Positions 27,287 through 36,951 are shown, numbered from the stretch's first letter. The stretch is DNA of 64,000 bases from Gluconobacter kanchanaburiensis NBRC 103587 (GCF_007988905.1 NZ_BJVA01000003.1:186001-250000), one strand, 5' to 3'. Made by a program: numbers and translations. Notes: generated by a model not told the origin, from the letters alone.

Positions 27287-28078
27287 ATGCGCGCACTCGA
27301 CATCGCCGGAACGGGCATGCAGGCCCAGCAGACCAACGTCGAAACCATTTCCAACAATATCGCGAACATGAGTACGACGGGCTACAAGCGCTCGCGTGCG
27401 GAATTTCAGGATCTGATCTACCAGAACATCCGTCGCGTGGGCGCCAGTTCGTCCGATACGGGCACGACCATTCCCGCCGGTGCACAGGTCGGTCTCGGCG
27501 TGAAGACGGCTGCAATCTATCGCATCAACGATCAGGGCAGTCTTGAGCAGACGAGCAACTCCCTCGATCTTGCCGTACAGGGAAGGGGTTATTTCCAGGT
27601 CCAGCTCCCCTCAGGGCAGCTTGCCTATACCCGCGACGGCACGTTTTCGATGGATAATAACGGTTCCCTCGTCACGGCGGATGGTTATCTCATCAGCCCG
27701 ACCATTACGATTCCCAACAATGCCCAGAGTATTTCCATCGATCAGTCGGGACAGGTCAGCGTTCAGATCGCCGGGCAGAATAATACAACCCTCGTCGGAC
27801 AGCTTCAGCTCGGGATCTTTACCAACGAAAACGGCCTCGCCGCGATGGGACAGAACCTGTTTACCCAGACCACGGCGTCTGGTGATGCCATGATGGGAAA
27901 TCCCGAAGCCGTTGGTTACGGCAGCATCATGCAGGGGTACGTCGAGAACTCAAACGTCAATGTCGTGACGGAAATCACCGATCTCATCACGGCCCAGCGC
28001 GCCTACGAGATGAACAGCAAAGTCATTACGGCTTCTGACGACATGATGAAAACCGTAACCAATCTGGGTGGTGCCTGA
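27287..28078 (+). CDS. flgG: Flagellar distal rod protein FlgG
   Basis: Distal rod subunit, 263 residues, about the E. coli length of 260. The N-terminus MRALDIAGTGMQAQQTNVETISNNIANMSTTGYKRSRAEFQDL is the signature of FlgG, including the segment unique to the distal rod (QNIRRVGASSSDTGTTIPAGAQVGLGV). The C-terminal helix ends in EITDLITAQRAYEMNSKVITASDDMMKTV. An AAGGAT element lies ten bases before the ATG. flgA begins two bases after the stop. Confidence 0.97.
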   Translation: MRALDIAGTGMQAQQTNVETISNNIANMSTTGYKRSRAEFQDLIYQNIRRVGASSSDTGTTIPAGAQVGLGVKTAAIYRINDQGSLEQTSNSLDLAVQGRGYFQVQLPSGQLAYTRDGTFSMDNNGSLVTADGYLISPTITIPNNAQSISIDQSGQVSVQIAGQNNTTLVGQLQLGIFTNENGLAAMGQNLFTQTTASGDAMMGNPEAVGYGSIMQGYVENSNVNVVTEITDLITAQRAYEMNSKVITASDDMMKTVTNLGGA

Positions 28079-28080
28079 GC

Positions 28081-29073
28081 ATGATCCGTGTCCTGCGGAC
28101 AGGCGGTATTCTCTTGCTGGCAGGATGGAGTGTCTTGTCGTCCGTATCGGCCGCAACCCTGCGGACGAACGTCAATGTCGATCATCCGCACGTGCGTCTT
28201 TCCGACCTCTTCGCCGATTTGGGCAAAGGACAGGATACGGAAATCGGCGACGCACCTGCGCTGGGTGCAAGTTATATCGTAGGCGGTCCCCAACTGACGG
28301 CCATTGCCGCGCAGTTCGGTGTAGACTGGCCTGACGCGTCGCCGCTGGTGTCCGCCGTTGTCACGCATGCAGCGCGTACGATTACGGTGGATGATGTCAT
28401 TCCGGTCGTGCGTCAGAGTCTCGAACTTCCTTCGGAAGCCCGTGTGGAAGTAGCGCTGACAGGCTTCAAGCCTGTAGCCGTGCCTGTTGCGGACAAGAGC
28501 GCTCCGGTTGTTTTGCATATCGACCATCCGCCTCACGGCAGCGAGCATTTCACTGCCCGGCTTGAAGTGCCTTCCGCAAATGGCGGACAGGGAACCGCCT
28601 TCAATGTGAGCGGTACGGCGACTATGGAAGTCCGTGCGGTGACCCTGCGTCATACCATGCGACTGGGGCAGCCCATTCTTCCTGAAGACGTCGCTATGAC
28701 GTTCGTGCGCGTGGGACTGGTACCGGATGATGCTCTTCAGTCGCCTGAGGATGCCGTGGGACTGGAAGTCCGTGGCGTGCTTGCGGCAGGACAGGTTCTG
28801 AGTGTCTCCCAGCTTGCACATCCCCAGCTTGTGCATCGCGGCTCACCCGTCGTCGCTACATTTTCCGGGCCAAGCCTCCATCTGACCGTCTCCGGTACGG
28901 TTTTGGAAGCTGGAGGGAAGGGAGATACTGTGCATGTCTACAATGCCAGCAGTCACATGGTCCTGACCGGGCGGGTGATGGACCGGACGGAAGTCGAAGT
29001 CATTCCCGGTATCATGCCGCTCTCCGCAGATACACGGGCGCGTCAGCAGACCACGGCTCTGCCATCCCTCTAA
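28081..29073 (+). CDS. flgA: Flagellar P-ring assembly chaperone FlgA
   Basis: Periplasmic chaperone for FlgI P-ring assembly, 330 residues with a signal peptide (ending VSAA near 24). The SAF domain and preceding linker occupy the C-terminal half: RHTMRLGQPILPEDVAMTFVRVGLVPDDAL, then LEVRGVLAAGQVLSVSQLAHPQLVHRGSPV and the closing VEVIPGIMPL strand. It is about 100 residues longer than E. coli FlgA; the extra part is the N-terminal half with HVRLSDLFADLG, as in other alphaproteobacteria. The usual next gene, flgH for the L-ring, is absent; a leftward peptidase gene follows at once. Confidence 0.9.
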   Translation: MIRVLRTGGILLLAGWSVLSSVSAATLRTNVNVDHPHVRLSDLFADLGKGQDTEIGDAPALGASYIVGGPQLTAIAAQFGVDWPDASPLVSAVVTHAARTITVDDVIPVVRQSLELPSEARVEVALTGFKPVAVPVADKSAPVVLHIDHPPHGSEHFTARLEVPSANGGQGTAFNVSGTATMEVRAVTLRHTMRLGQPILPEDVAMTFVRVGLVPDDALQSPEDAVGLEVRGVLAAGQVLSVSQLAHPQLVHRGSPVVATFSGPSLHLTVSGTVLEAGGKGDTVHVYNASSHMVLTGRVMDRTEVEVIPGIMPLSADTRARQQTTALPSL

Positions 29074-29103
29074 CGGCGGGTGCAGAGCTGTCGCTGGCTG
29101 CTT

Positions 29104-31029
29104 TTACTTCATCAGGTAACGGCTGAACCAGCCGACTGTGCGCTGCACGGCGTCGTTCCAAGCTTGCGGATTATGCATCCCGTGCCCCTGTCCCGGATAG
29201 ATGACCAGGGAACTCGGAACATGTAGCGTTTGGAGAGCGTGGAAAAACTCCTGACTCTGGGGCATCGGGCATTCTTCGTCGGCTGAGCCGACGAAAATGA
29301 AAGTCGGGGTGTGGACCTGTCGGACATACAGGATCGGCGATGAATGGGCGTAGATGTCCGGATCGTCGTAGACTGATTTCCCGAAGAACGGCAGCATCCA
29401 GCTATCAATGTTGTTCTCGCCATAATAGGAGAGCCAGTTCGCAATTCCGGCTCCGGCGACGGCTGCGTGAAAGCGGTCTGTCTGGGTGACGCTCCACATG
29501 GTCATGTAGCCGCCATAGGAAAAACCCGTCAGCCCGAGCCGACGGTCATCAACAGGCGCGCTTTTCTCTACGGCATCAATACCGCGCAGAATGTCACGCA
29601 GGTCTCCATGTCCGAAATCCCGGCGGTTTGCGAGAGTGAACGCTTCGCCCTGACCGTAACTTCCGCGGGGATTGGGCATGAACACGTCATATCCTGCATC
29701 CAGCAACGCCATTTCCATACGGTCATGATCGTGAAGATAGCGGGGGACAGAAGCGCTGGACGGGCCCCCATGGACGTAGACGATCATCGGAACTTTCCCA
29801 TTCCGCTCCATGCCCTCTCTGCGTTTCAGAGGTTCCAGAAGCCATCCCTGTACGGAATATCCATCGCTTTTCCATGTCAGGCTTCTGGCCGTGAGGTGAG
29901 GCGGCTGCAGGGCATTGTCCCGGCTGACGGGTTTCCAGAGCGCAATGGGGCCCGCCGCGATTTCCGGGGCTTTTTCGAAGCTCTGCCGGACGATGGCGGT
30001 GTGATGCGCCGCGCAGGCCAGGCCGGGTTCGGACCGGCCATCCGAAATCGTTTCCGCAGCTTCCCAGACGGATCTCAGACCATCCTGCAAGGACCAGATG
30101 ACGCTCCGGTCTCCCTTCAGACCCGTCGCCACCAGTCCCGGCCCGCAGTCCCAGGACAGATCCGTTACGGTAGCTTTCAGTCCCGCTGTCAGATTGACGG
30201 GCCGGGCGCCGGGCTTCGTCAGGTCCAGACTATAGGCGTCCCCACCAACTGCTCCGAAATCGCTCATCAGGCCCCCGATGAAGGAGAGCTGTTTTCCATC
30301 CGGAGAGAGGCGTGGCAGATTGATCTGCTGTTGCTGGGGTGGCGTGTAGAGAACCGTATCCGTGCCCCTGGAGAAAGCATGAAGTCTGGCAATCCACCAG
30401 TGATCGTCTCCATTTCCGGGTGCAGCAGTTGCGATGAAGCCCTGTCCGTCCGGTCGCCAGTCATATTCATAGACGTAAAGGTCTGCCGGAGATTGCCAGT
30501 TCAGGCGTCCGTTCTCGAGTGTTGCGATCCGCTGTTCGTCGACCTCCGCATTGATTTCGCCCGATGGAGGGGCGCCGGCTTCCAGTGCTCCGGGCTGGCG
30601 ATGGGCATTTTCGATGGCCAGAACACCCAGCCGCCCGTCTGGTCCGTAGGAGAGAGACTGAAGCGTTCCCGTGAAGGTCAGGAGCTGCGTGGCATGATGG
30701 CCGTTCCGGTCCGTCTGCCAGACCGACAGGGTTTTCGCAGAGGGATCTTTCAGGACATACGCCATTGCCTGCCCGTCCCGTCGCCATGCGAAAGAGGTCG
30801 CCACGCAGTCGTGGCACAGGGTCAGTTCACTGCGGGAGCCGGAGGGAAGGGAATAGATGACGGGCTGGGATGGTACGGCCTGTCCCGGCGCGCCGGCCGG
30901 ATGCTCCAGCGACAGAAGCCGCGTTCCGTCCGGCGATATGGCGAGATGGGTGTAGATCTGAACGGGCGCGGAGAGGGCCGTTGTCGGAAGGGCGGCGATC
31001 AGCAGGGCAAGGCGAAGGGAAAAGGGCAT
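29104..31029 (-). CDS. S9 family (prolyl oligopeptidase/acylaminoacyl) serine peptidase
   Basis: Secreted or periplasmic peptidase, 641 residues with a short signal peptide (ending ALSAP near 21). Residues about 25-370 form a WD/beta-propeller-like region (repeats such as GTRLLSLEHPAG, SWDCGPGLVATG). The hydrolase domain has the catalytic serine in GFSYGGYM (Ser504), aspartate in GSADEECP (Asp584) and histidine in GQGHGMHNP (His616). HGGPSSASVPRYLHDHD supplies the oxyanion loop. This is the normal triad for the family. It ends 33 bases after flgA on the opposite strand. Confidence 0.93.
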   Translation of the reverse strand: MPFSLRLALLIAALPTTALSAPVQIYTHLAISPDGTRLLSLEHPAGAPGQAVPSQPVIYSLPSGSRSELTLCHDCVATSFAWRRDGQAMAYVLKDPSAKTLSVWQTDRNGHHATQLLTFTGTLQSLSYGPDGRLGVLAIENAHRQPGALEAGAPPSGEINAEVDEQRIATLENGRLNWQSPADLYVYEYDWRPDGQGFIATAAPGNGDDHWWIARLHAFSRGTDTVLYTPPQQQQINLPRLSPDGKQLSFIGGLMSDFGAVGGDAYSLDLTKPGARPVNLTAGLKATVTDLSWDCGPGLVATGLKGDRSVIWSLQDGLRSVWEAAETISDGRSEPGLACAAHHTAIVRQSFEKAPEIAAGPIALWKPVSRDNALQPPHLTARSLTWKSDGYSVQGWLLEPLKRREGMERNGKVPMIVYVHGGPSSASVPRYLHDHDRMEMALLDAGYDVFMPNPRGSYGQGEAFTLANRRDFGHGDLRDILRGIDAVEKSAPVDDRRLGLTGFSYGGYMTMWSVTQTDRFHAAVAGAGIANWLSYYGENNIDSWMLPFFGKSVYDDPDIYAHSSPILYVRQVHTPTFIFVGSADEECPMPQSQEFFHALQTLHVPSSLVIYPGQGHGMHNPQAWNDAVQRTVGWFSRYLMK

Positions 31030-31062
31030 GAGGCGTTTTATCGTCCGGGTTCAGATTTCGAC

Positions 31063-34000
31063 TCAGATTTCTGTGGCGGAATGCGCGGCTCTGTCATGGC
31101 GGCGCAGCAGGCCCAGAATCCGGTGGCAGAAACGTCGTGTTCCGGCGCCGATGGCGTCCATCCACAGATAGACGATCGGCGTGGTGTAAAGGGTCAGAAG
31201 CTGGCTGACGATCATGCCACCCAGAATGGAAACGCCGAGCGGACGACGCATTTCTGCTCCGTAACCGTTGCTGATGATCAGGGGGACGGCTCCCAGTGCA
31301 GCGGCAAGGGACGTCATCAGAATGGGACGGAACCGGGTGATCGAAGCCTTGAAGATTGCTTCTTTCGGAGAGAGTTTTTCAACGCGCTCGGCATGGATGG
31401 CGAAGTCGATGACGAGAATGGCGTTTTTCTTGACGATGCCTGTCAGCAGGATGATGCCGATCATCGCGATGATGCTGAACGACTCTCCTGCAATCCATAG
31501 TCCCAGAACTGCACCAATGCCCGCAGAAGGCAGGGTCGAGAGGATCGTAATGGGATGGATCAGGCTTTCGTAGAGGATTCCGAGCACGATATACATCACG
31601 GCAATCGCGGCCAGGAAGGCCAGCGCACCATTGATCATGAGCTTCTGCGTATCGCCGGCGGTTCCCGTGAAATCGCCAAGAACTCCATCCGGAGCATGCG
31701 TGTTCTGCATGGTCTGTTTGATAAGTTCGACGGCCTGATTGTAGCTCACGCCGGTCGCCAGATCGAAGGAGATGTTGGCGGAGTAGTAACCACCGCGGTG
31801 GGTGATATCGAGCGGCTGCGGCTTCCACAGAATGGATGCCACATTTGTCAGCGGGATCATGGTTTCCATCGAGGACGAGACTGCGGCACCGCTGGAGGTG
31901 TTGCCCGAAATCTGGTTGGCGAGGGAGTTCTGGATCGATGCCGTCGCAAGGGATGTGAAACTGTTCGCGGATGTGCTGCCAGTTGTGCGGACCCGGATAA
32001 GATTCGACGCTACGCCGCCTGCCGCCGTACCGGCAGATGTTGAAATCCAGACCTGACGGAGCGTTTCGGGATCCATGCGGTATTGAGGCGCCAGAACCAT
32101 GATCACGCGATGTTCGGTGGTGGGCAGATGGATCGTGGAGGCGATCGCCTGTCCGTACGAATCATATAGTACGTTCTGGATAAGCTGCGGGGTGACGCCA
32201 TACCGTGCCTCCGTGTCACGATCGACCGTGACGTAGGCGGCGACGGACTGACCTTCCGTCGTGGAGGACACATTGACCAGCTTGCCCGATGCCCGCAGGG
32301 CGCTCAGAAGAGTTGGAATATAGCCGAACAGATCGGAGACATTTTCTCCCCGCAGCACATACCGGTAACTGCCGGTATTCTTGGAGCTGCTGCCGCCCTG
32401 GCTGCTTCCTCCCACATTCCAGAACGAGACGTCGGCACCGGGCTCGTTCGGAAGGCGCTTGCGGATGCGGTCCAGAATGGTTTCGGCGGAGGCTCGCTGA
32501 TCTTTCTCCTTTAAATGCAGGTATAGCTCACCGCTGTTCTTGTCGTTGCTGAAGATGGTGGTGGAGGTGACATCCGGATCCGTCTGGGCGATGGCCCCTA
32601 CTTCCCTCAGACGCCGGTCGATTTCCTGAAAGGACATGGTGGCGTCGCCCTTGACGTGCCCCGCCAGCAGCGACATGTCCTGCGTGGGAATGAACTCCTT
32701 GGGCATCAGGACCACGGACCCGATTAGCACCACGAAACTGAGCGGAAGGGTCAGTCCCATCAGGATCGGATGGCGCAGGCACCAGTGCATGGAGCGGCCA
32801 TACTGCTTGAGCGTCCAGTCCAGCGACGTTTCCGTAAGAACGGCGATACGGCCGATGATTCCTTTTCTCGGCTGCTCTCCATGATCGATTTCCAGAAGGT
32901 GGGCACACATCATTGGCGTCAGGGTCAGGGAAAGCCACATCGAGATCACGATGGCGGAAATCATCGTCATGCAGAACTCGAACATGATCGAGCCTGCTCC
33001 CCCCGGAAGGAACAGCAGCGGAATGAAGACCGCCACCAGAGAGGCACTGATGGACAGCACGGTAAAGCCGATTTCCGAAGCGCCGATAAGGCTGGCTTCG
33101 TAGCGGTCTTTTCCTTCCTCCATATGGCGGGCAATGTTTTCCAGAACCACGATGGCGTCATCGACCACGAAGCCCACAGCGATCGTCAGGGACATGAGCG
33201 ACAGAACGTCGAGCGTGAAGTTGAAGGCCGACATCGCTGCCAGCGTGCCCGAGAGGGCGATCGGGACAGTGACGGCGGGAATGAGTGTCGTCACCATCTT
33301 GCGGAAGAACAGCAGGATGACGAGAACGACCAGTACGACCGACAGGATCAGGGTCAGCCGTGCGTCCGCCAGAGATGCTCGAATGGAGCGCGATGTATCA
33401 AGCCCCACGACCAGATTGACGTCAGCGGGAAGCGCATCCCGCAAATGCGTCAGGTTGGCGTTGATCCCGTCCACGATGGCCACTGTGTTGGCGTGCGGCT
33501 GCGCGGTGACGACGAGGGTCACGGCACGATGACCATTGATATAGCTGGCCTGGTAGACGTCCTGAACGCTGTCGGTGATGGTGGCGATATCGCTCAGCCG
33601 GACGGGATAGAAATCGTTCCGGTATCCGACGATCAGGTCCCGGTACTGGGCTGCGTTGATGGCCTGATCGTTGGTGGACAGCATCATCCGCTGGCCGTTG
33701 CTGTCGATGAAGCCCTTGGGCGTAAAGGCGTTGGCGGAGGCCAGCGCGGTACGGACGTCCTCAAGACCGATTCCCCATTTGTAGAGAGGGCCGGGATTGA
33801 GTTCGACGCGCACAGCGGGATTTGTTGATCCCACGACCTCCACGCGTCCCACGCCTTTGACCTCAGCCAGCAGCGGTTTGATGCGGATATTGGCGATGTC
33901 GTAAAGCTGGGCCTGTGTCTTTTGATCTCCGGTCAGACTCATGAGATAGACAGGAAAGCCGCCGCCATCCATTTTGAACGCCTGTGGATCGGCATCCATC

Positions 34001-34368
34001 GTCCCGGTCGGCAGGTCCGCTCGCGCCGCGCGCAGCGCTGCCTGTGTGTCGCGCAGGGCACCGTCGATGTTTCGCGACGACGAGAATTCGAGGAAAATCT
34101 GCGCCTGCCCCGCACTCGTGTCGGATTCGATGCTTTCCAGATCCGCGATGGACCCCAGCCTGCGCTCCAGAGGCGTGGTTACGGATGTCGCCATCTGCTG
34201 CGGGTCAGCGCCCGGCTGTGTCGCCACGACCATGATAGACGTCGTGGTCATATCCGGCATCGTTGCGACCGGTAGCAGCGGATAGCAGATGAGACCCGCC
34301 ATGAAGATGGCAATGGACATCAGGGTCGTCGCAACGGGACGGTCTATGAACAGGCGGCAGAAATTCAT
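31063..34368 (-). CDS. HAE1-type multidrug RND efflux permease (MdtB/MdtC-like)
   Basis: Proton-drug antiporter of 1101 residues, 60 to 75 longer than MdtB/MdtC. The motif VGFVVDDAIVVLENI near residue 403 is the HAE1 proton relay (two Asp), with the partner lysine in GIVKKNAILVIDFAI late in the protein. The extra length is explained by a Ser/Gly/Thr-rich stretch in the second periplasmic loop (about 655-670) and another (about 775-835, TAAGGVASNL to SSSMETM). No adaptor or outer-membrane gene is adjacent, so it would have to borrow partners. The upstream SDR gene ends 80 bases before its start. Confidence 0.9.
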   Translation of the reverse strand: MNFCRLFIDRPVATTLMSIAIFMAGLICYPLLPVATMPDMTTTSIMVVATQPGADPQQMATSVTTPLERRLGSIADLESIESDTSAGQAQIFLEFSSSRNIDGALRDTQAALRAARADLPTGTMDADPQAFKMDGGGFPVYLMSLTGDQKTQAQLYDIANIRIKPLLAEVKGVGRVEVVGSTNPAVRVELNPGPLYKWGIGLEDVRTALASANAFTPKGFIDSNGQRMMLSTNDQAINAAQYRDLIVGYRNDFYPVRLSDIATITDSVQDVYQASYINGHRAVTLVVTAQPHANTVAIVDGINANLTHLRDALPADVNLVVGLDTSRSIRASLADARLTLILSVVLVVLVILLFFRKMVTTLIPAVTVPIALSGTLAAMSAFNFTLDVLSLMSLTIAVGFVVDDAIVVLENIARHMEEGKDRYEASLIGASEIGFTVLSISASLVAVFIPLLFLPGGAGSIMFEFCMTMISAIVISMWLSLTLTPMMCAHLLEIDHGEQPRKGIIGRIAVLTETSLDWTLKQYGRSMHWCLRHPILMGLTLPLSFVVLIGSVVLMPKEFIPTQDMSLLAGHVKGDATMSFQEIDRRLREVGAIAQTDPDVTSTTIFSNDKNSGELYLHLKEKDQRASAETILDRIRKRLPNEPGADVSFWNVGGSSQGGSSSKNTGSYRYVLRGENVSDLFGYIPTLLSALRASGKLVNVSSTTEGQSVAAYVTVDRDTEARYGVTPQLIQNVLYDSYGQAIASTIHLPTTEHRVIMVLAPQYRMDPETLRQVWISTSAGTAAGGVASNLIRVRTTGSTSANSFTSLATASIQNSLANQISGNTSSGAAVSSSMETMIPLTNVASILWKPQPLDITHRGGYYSANISFDLATGVSYNQAVELIKQTMQNTHAPDGVLGDFTGTAGDTQKLMINGALAFLAAIAVMYIVLGILYESLIHPITILSTLPSAGIGAVLGLWIAGESFSIIAMIGIILLTGIVKKNAILVIDFAIHAERVEKLSPKEAIFKASITRFRPILMTSLAAALGAVPLIISNGYGAEMRRPLGVSILGGMIVSQLLTLYTTPIVYLWMDAIGAGTRRFCHRILGLLRRHDRAAHSATEI

Positions 34369-34448
34369 GCGGGCAGTTTATCTACAAAACTGCGTTTCGG
34401 GTCATTACTGATAGGACACAAAATGTCAGCGCTCCGTCATGCGGGGGA

Positions 34449-35264
34449 TCAGAAGTCGGGCATTCCTGCTGGTTGCGCGGAAGGCTGGGTTCCATAATAC
34501 CGTTCCGCGAGCCGGGGCGGGAGCAGATCCATCAGGCGCGATCCCATAACCAGCCAGGCGGGAAAGATCACGCGCCGGGTTCGGCGGAGTGTTCCGCGCA
34601 GGATTTGCCGGACAGCTTCTTCCGTGGATACCAGACCAGGCATCGGAAAACGGTTCTGGCGCACCATGGGCGTATCGACGAAGCCGCAGCACACACTGGT
34701 CAGGCTGATGCCGGAACGTTCGAGACAGGATGCGTTAGCTACGATGAACCGGTCTAGCGCGGTCTTTGAGGCGGAATAGGATGGTGTGCCGGGATAACAG
34801 ACAAATCCTGCCACCGACGCCATGACGCAGATCCGCCCGCGCAGATTGGCGCCGCTGTGGTCATGCCGCCGTTCCTGCTGGCGCATGGCCGTCACGACCG
34901 GAAAGAAGGTGTTGAGCGTTCCGGTCAGGTTGATGTCAATCATCTCCCGGACCCGCTCTTCGCGCTCCATGACCCATCCGTCATCAGATGCAGGCGGCAG
35001 ACCTCCCGTAATGCCTGCGCACAGAAACGCCATGTCCAGCCGCTCTCCTGCTGCCCCCGAAACCCAGTCGGCCATTCCCTGCCTGTCGCGGATGTCCAGA
35101 ACTGCCGGAAAAGTGCGCGCCCCTTTTTCAGTGCACAGGGCAGCAGTTTTCATCAGGTCGTCTTCCACGCGGTCACATAGATGCAGGGAGACGCCCGGAC
35201 GGGCCAGTTTTAACGCAAGGCCGCGCCCGATGCCGGACGCGGCGCCTGTAATCAGGATATTCAT
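34449..35264 (-). CDS. Short-chain dehydrogenase/reductase
   Basis: Rossmann-fold NAD(P)-dependent oxidoreductase, 271 residues. From the ATG at 35264 it starts directly with MNILITGAASGIGRG, the classical nucleotide-binding motif. The active site is YSASK (about 150-154) after VMASVAGFV, giving the usual Ser-Tyr-Lys set. An alternative ATG at 35324 overlaps the stop of the upstream lipase-like gene (ATGA), so translational coupling with a 20-residue extension is possible. Substrate unknown. Confidence 0.88.
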   Translation of the reverse strand: MNILITGAASGIGRGLALKLARPGVSLHLCDRVEDDLMKTAALCTEKGARTFPAVLDIRDRQGMADWVSGAAGERLDMAFLCAGITGGLPPASDDGWVMEREERVREMIDINLTGTLNTFFPVVTAMRQQERRHDHSGANLRGRICVMASVAGFVCYPGTPSYSASKTALDRFIVANASCLERSGISLTSVCCGFVDTPMVRQNRFPMPGLVSTEEAVRQILRGTLRRTRRVIFPAWLVMGSRLMDLLPPRLAERYYGTQPSAQPAGMPDF

Positions 35265-35320
35265 GAAAAAGACTGTAACAGAGCGCTGTCCGGACGTGAT
35301 CCCTTCATGAGCAAAAAGGA

Positions 35321-36517
35321 TCATCCCGGCGCATTGCAGTCCGAACGCGGGGTGACGCCCTTAAGAAGCTGCCCCGCGAAGCCATGGGCGTCCGTAATCA
35401 TGGCTGCGAGAGTACCGTTATGACTGGCGTCATGAATGCGGTGCGTCACGGCCGTTCCCGCCGCACAGAGCCGCGCAACAAGGCGTTTCTGCTGCCGCGT
35501 CGAGGTATGCAGATCCTGCGCGCCGGATTCAATCAGCACGGGAGACGGTAGGGAAAAGGCAGGATATTTCGCCCAGTCGAAAGCTGGCGCCAGCACACGG
35601 GCTGCATCGGGCTCAAGCAGAGTTGCAGGTGTCAGCCCGGAGCGTTTTGCGATCGGGAAAAAATCCGAGGCGCACATGGTGCCCGCGTCATGCAGTAGAC
35701 GCTGGCCGCGTGGCGTGAAAGCTTCGTTGATGTCTGTGGAGGGATCGGCCTCGGTCAGAGACTGTCCTAAAGTCAGGAGTTCCGGCACGGCGGGAGAAAA
35801 ACTGTGCGGACTGGCGGGGTGCAGCAGTTCCTGCACGGCTTCCTCGTCGAGATAGGGTGGAGCCGCGGCGATCGTGCCCAGAATCCGCAGATGGGGGGCA
35901 TAGGTCGCGGCCATGCCCGCGGCCGCCAGAACCGCCTGTGCGCCCTGCGCATGTCCGTTCAGAACCACCCGTTCCGAGATGTCCGGCAGGCGCTCGCGGG
36001 CTGCACGAACGGAATCGAGCACGCTCATGCCTTCCGAGCGTGCGTTCAGCAGAAGGGGTGCGCCGGGTTCTCCCATGCCGGGATAGTCGGTCGCGACAAT
36101 GGCGAAGCCCTGACGCAGCCAGCCGTCATAAAAACGGGCCTGGACGGTGCCGATCCCCATGACTGACGGGGCGCAGGTCAGATGCAGGCCGCTTTCGCCA
36201 TGCGCCCAGGCCAGAACCGGCCAGCCTCCCGCCGGCGCATGACCGTGCGGGATCAGAACCTGGGCCGAAACGCGGACGAGCTGCTGCGGATTACGCGCAT
36301 CCGTGCTGCGATAGGTCAGGCGATAAACGGAGGCCGGTTCATGGGATGGAACGGAATCCAGCCGGATCGCCTGCCCTGCAGAGACGGGAGCACTGACGGA
36401 CCAGTTATCGCCATCATCATCCGAAGCACATCCGGACAGGACGGCGCCCGTTGCCAGAAGCATAACAAGGGAGGCCAGAGCGGTGAGCGGTCTATGACGA
36501 AAAGGGCGGTGCGGCAT
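35321..36517 (-). CDS. Lipase-like (secretory lipase family) lipoprotein lacking the nucleophile serine
   Basis: 398 residues with a type II signal ending LSGC (Cys30), so probably outer-membrane anchored. The fold and order match the secretory lipase family (PF03583): WAHGESGLHLT oxyanion segment, LRQGFAIVATDYPGMGEPG, the elbow, then LIESGAQDLHTSTRQQ acid and HRIHDASHNGT histidine. The elbow reads VVLNGHAQGAQAVLAA where G-x-S-x-G is expected; the codon at residue 190 is GCG (Ala). Asp and His appear retained, so it is probably a pseudo-lipase or binding protein. It shares a four-base overlap with a possible start of the downstream dehydrogenase gene. Confidence 0.78.
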   Translation of the reverse strand: MPHRPFRHRPLTALASLVMLLATGAVLSGCASDDDGDNWSVSAPVSAGQAIRLDSVPSHEPASVYRLTYRSTDARNPQQLVRVSAQVLIPHGHAPAGGWPVLAWAHGESGLHLTCAPSVMGIGTVQARFYDGWLRQGFAIVATDYPGMGEPGAPLLLNARSEGMSVLDSVRAARERLPDISERVVLNGHAQGAQAVLAAAGMAATYAPHLRILGTIAAAPPYLDEEAVQELLHPASPHSFSPAVPELLTLGQSLTEADPSTDINEAFTPRGQRLLHDAGTMCASDFFPIAKRSGLTPATLLEPDAARVLAPAFDWAKYPAFSLPSPVLIESGAQDLHTSTRQQKRLVARLCAAGTAVTHRIHDASHNGTLAAMITDAHGFAGQLLKGVTPRSDCNAPG

Positions 36518-36699
36518 GGGCGGTCTGTCTCCGACAAGAAGCCCTCCTCATAGCAGTGCTCAGCTTCCTGTGGGAGCGGTCATGTCCTGCATCGGGTCAT
36601 CCCCGGACTTGGAGAGCCGCCAATCCGGCGCTACAGAGAAAAGTTCTGACGGACCGGTCAGCCATGACCGGACCTGATAAAAGCGAGGATAACCCTGCC

Positions 36700-36951
36700 A
36701 TGACCGACACCATTCCCGATCGTCTCTCCGCCAGCCCGGACAGCCCGTATTACAACGAAGAGCTGCTGTCGCGTGGCATTGGCGTCCGCTTCAAGGGCGA
36801 AGAGCGTACCACCGTCGAGGAATACTGCATCAGTGAAGGCTGGGTGCGTTTGGCCGTGGGCAAGTCCATGGACCGTCGCGGCCGCCCGATGACGATCAAG
36901 GTCACGGGACCGGTGGAAGTCTGGATCAAGGACTCCGAAGAAAACGCATGA
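36700..36951 (+). CDS. DUF3297 family protein
   Basis: Small conserved protein of 83 residues matching the proteobacterial DUF3297 family. Recognisable stretches are TDTIPDRLSASPDSPYYNEELL, RGIGVRFKGEERTTVEEYCISEGWVRL and RRGRPMTIKVTGPVEVWI. It has no signal or membrane segment. The function of the family is unknown. The ATG at 36700 has GAGGAT about ten bases upstream. Its stop overlaps the nucleoside hydrolase start by four bases, so the two are probably translated together. Confidence 0.9.
   Translation: MTDTIPDRLSASPDSPYYNEELLSRGIGVRFKGEERTTVEEYCISEGWVRLAVGKSMDRRGRPMTIKVTGPVEVWIKDSEENA

Noticed and set aside
28990-29103. Possible terminator between flgA and the S9 peptidase gene
   Set aside because: Only a weak, interrupted stem is visible and no T-tract; not enough to support.
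29467-31500. A 677-codon open frame opposite to the S9 peptidase gene
   Set aside because: Antisense to a protein with a complete catalytic triad; composition is that of a shadow frame.
32770-33828. A 352-codon open frame opposite to the multidrug pump gene
   Set aside because: Rich in Asp, His, Gly and Arg, with no motif; antisense to an intact RND pump.
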